From: Streptomyces lydicus
GTDB lineage: Bacteria; Actinomycetota; Actinomycetes; Streptomycetales; Streptomycetaceae
Reading direction: 5' to 3'
Length of the DNA: 64,000 bases
NCBI RefSeq assembly: GCF_001729485.1
Contig: NZ_CP017157.1
Span: 2,542,001 to 2,606,000, forward strand
In this document: piece after piece, positions 61,614-64,000 of the stretch
Numbering within the stretch: position 1 is the first letter of the stretch
How the letters are laid out: every line of letters begins with the position of its first letter
Notes under the pieces: generated by a model
Told to the model about the DNA's origin: nothing
The model's input: the letters and a program-made list of their open reading frames with translations, nothing else
Databases searched by the model: none
Translations under genes and position numbers: made by a program

Positions 61614-62654
61614 TTATGTCCTGCCGGGCCGCCCCCAACCGCTCCGGTACGCCGCCCAGTCCTCCTCGGTGGCGGTGAAATCCACATACAGCGCCATACC
61701 GAACCGCGCGCGGCCCGGGTCCTGACGGGTCAGCCCCAGCCGTATGCCCCGCACCGCGGCCCGCACGGTCTCCGCCGAGGCGTGGTGGCCCATGTCGTCG
61801 GTGTGGAAGAAGGGCAGCCCCATCAGCAGATCGGTGTGCCGGCCGGTCGCCTCCAGCGCCAGCCGGGTCTGCTGCGCCACATACCCGCCGTAAAGGCTCT
61901 CGGCCGGCAGCCCGGTGTCGTACGACATCAGCGCGATCTGGTCGACCCGCCGCGCCACCTGCCCGAAGAACCGCTGGGAGAGCCACTTGCGGTGGCCGGT
62001 CAGCGCACCGCTGACCCGGTGCAGCCCGGGCAGCGGGTCGATCTGGTGGACCGCCACGGACAGCACGCCGCCCCGCCGGTGCACCGCGGGCCCGAGCCGG
62101 TCCAGCAGCCGGAGGTAGTCGGGGTTGTCGGAGTGCAGCGGCTCGATGTCCAGATGGACCCCGGCGAAACCGTCCGCCAGCACCTGACGGGCACTCGCCA
62201 CGATCGCCGCGCGGGCCGAGGCGTCCGCCAGCCGCAGCCCGCCCCGCTCGCCCGGCCCGTACACCAGCCGGTCGCCCAGCCAGGCGTGCACCCGCACCGA
62301 CGGCAGCTCGCGGTGCACCGCGGCGATCAGCCAATGCGCCCGCGGGTAGGCGGTGCGGGCCGGCGGCAGGGTCCCGTCGTGTTCCAACGGCCCGGCGTGG
62401 ACGTACAGATCGCGGATGCCGGTGCCCTCGAGGCGGCGGCGCAGCGCCGCCACATCGGCGTCGTCCCGCCGTCCGTCCACCCAGGCGTGCCCCAGCCAGA
62501 AGGCGTCCCGCCCCCGGGTCGTGGTCTGCGGTGCGGCCGCGCCCGCGTACTGGGCGCGCAGCGCCGTCCCCGCCACCGTCACCGGCAGTACGACGAGCAC
62601 GGCGACCACCCAGGCCGCCCACTTCCCCGCACGCCGCAGGCGTCGCCGAGCCAT
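61614..62654 (-). CDS. Membrane-anchored GH18-like (TIM-barrel) protein
   Basis: A 346-residue protein with a basic N-terminus and one membrane helix (AAWVVAVLVVLPVTVAGTAL), then an extracellular TIM-barrel-like domain. The strand end GVHLDIEPLHSDNPDYLRLL resembles the DxxDxE end of family-18 glycosidases, and IALMSYDTGL resembles their QxMxYD-type strand. The motif is not fully canonical, so hydrolase activity is likely but unproved. The ATG at 62654 follows GGGGGGACTGTG. It lies upstream of the GntR gene on the same strand, but its relation to sugar uptake is uncertain. Confidence 0.7.
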   Translation of the reverse strand: MARRRLRRAGKWAAWVVAVLVVLPVTVAGTALRAQYAGAAAPQTTTRGRDAFWLGHAWVDGRRDDADVAALRRRLEGTGIRDLYVHAGPLEHDGTLPPARTAYPRAHWLIAAVHRELPSVRVHAWLGDRLVYGPGERGGLRLADASARAAIVASARQVLADGFAGVHLDIEPLHSDNPDYLRLLDRLGPAVHRRGGVLSVAVHQIDPLPGLHRVSGALTGHRKWLSQRFFGQVARRVDQIALMSYDTGLPAESLYGGYVAQQTRLALEATGRHTDLLMGLPFFHTDDMGHHASAETVRAAVRGIRLGLTRQDPGRARFGMALYVDFTATEEDWAAYRSGWGRPGRT

Positions 62655-62794
62655 CACAGTCCCCCCGTTGCCGATCCCCCCACGGCACATCCCCCGTCGG
62701 GATGCCGCGGTGACCATGATGGCAGCTGCCACTGACAGTCACCGTCGTACCCTGCGCGCGCCCGGCCCCGGTATGCGCTCCGGCCTGCGGATAC

Positions 62795-62831
62795 GACGAC
62801 GGGACGGCCCCCCGTGGGCCGTCCCATCGTC
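62795..62831 (-). terminator. 15-bp hairpin downstream of glpD
   Basis: GACGACGGGACGGCC (62795-62809) pairs with GGCCGTCCCATCGTC (62817-62831) with one mismatch, 34 bases beyond the glpD stop. Confidence 0.7.
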
Positions 62832-62864
62832 ACTCGGCGTGCTGCCGGCCGCCCTGGCGGGCCG

Positions 62865-64000
62865 TCAGTCCTCCAGCATGCCCTTGACCCTGGCCCGGAC
62901 GTCCTCCGTGTCCAGACCGCGGATCGTCAGGGTCGTACGGCGGCGCAGCACGTCGTCGACCGTCTCGGCCCACTCGTTGTCGCGGGCGTAGACGACCTGC
63001 GCCCAGATCTCCGGCGCGTCGGGGTGGATGCGCTCGGCCAGCGCCGGGTCCTCGTTCGCCAGCCGGGCGATGTCGAAGGACAGCGAGCCGTAGTGGGTGG
63101 CGAGGTGACGGGCGGTCTCCGGGGCCATCCGCGGGCCGGGCGTGCCGCCGTCGACGAGCAGCCGGTGCGCGACCGCGTTGGGGTTGGCGATACCGGGCAG
63201 CGGGAGCTTCTTCGGCAGGTGCGCGATCGGCTCCATGTCGTCGGCCAGCGGGTGGCCGGGCAGCGCGGCGAGCTTGTTCATGACCGTACGGCCGATGTGG
63301 CGGAAGGTCGTCCACTTGCCGCCGGCCACCGACAGCATGCCGCCGCTGCCCTCGGTCACCACCGTCTCGCGCTTGGCCTTGGAGGTGTCGCCGGGGCCGC
63401 CGGGCAGCACCCGCAGACCCGCGAAGGAGTACGTGATCAGATCGCGCGACAGCTGCTGGTCGCGGACCGAGAAGGCGGCCTCGTCCAGGATCTGGGCGGT
63501 GTCCTTCTCGGTGACCGCGACGTCCGCCGGGTCGCCCTCGTACTCCTCGTCGGTGGTGCCCAGCAGGAGCATGTCCTCCCAGGGGAGGGCGAAGGTGATG
63601 CGGTACTTGTCGATCGGGGTGGCCAGCGCCGCCTTCCAGGGGGAGGTGCGCTTGAGGACCAGGTGCGCGCCCTTCGACAGGCGGATGGAGGGGGCCGCGT
63701 TCGGGTCCTCCATCTTGCGCAGGTGGTCGACCCACGGGCCGGTGGCGTTGAGCACCAGGCGGGCGTTGACGCCGAACTCCTGGCCGTCGGTGCGGTCCTT
63801 GAGCTCCGCGCCGGTGACCCGGCCCTGGGTGAAGCGCAGTCCGGTGACCTCGGCGTGGTTGAGGACCGTGGCGCCGGCCGCGACCGCGGCACGGACGGTC
63901 ATCAGGGCCATCCGGGAGTCGTTCATCTGGTCGTCGCCGTAGACGGCCACGGCCTTGAGGTTCTCCGTCCGCAGCTCGGGCACGTCGCGCTGCGCCTTGG
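62865..64000 (-). CDS. glpD: Glycerol-3-phosphate dehydrogenase GlpD, C-terminal part (runs off right edge)
   Basis: The last 378 codons of a respiratory FAD-dependent sn-glycerol-3-phosphate dehydrogenase, which feeds electrons to menaquinone. The N-terminal FAD fold is outside the window. Visible family blocks are YGDDQMNDSRMALMTVRAA, NATGPWVDHLRKM, SKGAHLVLKR, ALPWEDMLLLGTTDEEY, SFAGLRVLPG and VAGGKWTTFRHIG, then the helical C-terminal DAO_C domain (VYARDNEWAETVDDVLRRRTTL). By synteny with S. coelicolor it would belong to the gyl operon to the right. Confidence 0.92.
   Translation of the reverse strand, partial: KAQRDVPELRTENLKAVAVYGDDQMNDSRMALMTVRAAVAAGATVLNHAEVTGLRFTQGRVTGAELKDRTDGQEFGVNARLVLNATGPWVDHLRKMEDPNAAPSIRLSKGAHLVLKRTSPWKAALATPIDKYRITFALPWEDMLLLGTTDEEYEGDPADVAVTEKDTAQILDEAAFSVRDQQLSRDLITYSFAGLRVLPGGPGDTSKAKRETVVTEGSGGMLSVAGGKWTTFRHIGRTVMNKLAALPGHPLADDMEPIAHLPKKLPLPGIANPNAVAHRLLVDGGTPGPRMAPETARHLATHYGSLSFDIARLANEDPALAERIHPDAPEIWAQVVYARDNEWAETVDDVLRRRTTLTIRGLDTEDVRARVKGMLED

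Overview
The window is very GC-rich actinomycete DNA, almost certainly from a Streptomyces-type chromosome. The signs are the codon bias, frequent GTG starts, tight ATGA overlaps, a mycothiol gene (mshC), chaplin genes, DUF3090 and SCO1664-family genes, and a class II tRNA-Leu without an encoded CCA. I see no CRISPR array, insertion sequence, plasmid origin or rRNA. From memory, the order chpC/chpH ... corA - phosphatase - DUF3090 - SCO1664 - mshC - PAC2 ... glpD follows the S. coelicolor SCO1661-SCO1675 neighbourhood, so the right half looks like core chromosome with a sugar island inserted between PAC2 and glpD.

Layout. 1-3 kb: a coupled acyltransferase/methyltransferase pair running off the left edge, and a Tat-exported NamZ muramidase. 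3-9 kb: an acyl-CoA module (SDR, acyl-CoA ligase, TetR, acyl-CoA dehydrogenase, APH-like kinase) with a shared operator-like half-site in front of both transcription units; its gene set resembles the lva (levulinate/4-hydroxyacid) pathway. 9-21.5 kb: MBL hydrolase, two DUF202 membrane proteins, Nudix, DMT transporter, FAD dehydrogenase, a YedY-like molybdoenzyme with its cytochrome b partner, an ArsR-like regulator with MFS exporter behind a striking palindrome array, a two-component system and a 2Fe-2S protein. 21.6-27 kb: cytochrome P450, an ABC-F protein with a long leader, Nudix, HAD and BI-1 proteins.

27.2-33.3 kb: the most unusual locus, a tight four-gene minus-strand operon encoding an EACC1 protein, a caspase fused to a formylglycine-generating-enzyme-like (FGS) domain, and two large proteins I cannot assign. 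This is the signature of the caspase/EACC1 biological-conflict systems predicted in actinobacteria.

33.4-51.7 kb: pseudouridine synthase, tRNA-Leu(GAG), M20 peptidase with a coupled 26-codon upstream ORF, chpH-chpC with a sigma-BldN-like promoter, DUF5703 and a probably leaderless divergent gene, a RecD-like protein with no visible Walker A, aldo/keto reductase, LLM oxidoreductase, ferritin-like protein, CorA, and the conserved phosphatase-DUF3090-SCO1664-mshC-PAC2 block.

52-61.6 kb: an L-fucose-type oxidative catabolic and uptake cluster (fuconate dehydratase, SDRs, RbsBAC-type ABC transporter, fucose dehydrogenase-like AKR, fuconolactonase-like amidohydrolase) ending in a GntR/FCD regulator. 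An 11-bp site, ACATCSGATGW, lies both upstream of the first gene and, inside a 17-bp perfect palindrome, upstream of the regulator. The window ends with a membrane-anchored GH18-like protein and the C-terminal part of glpD.
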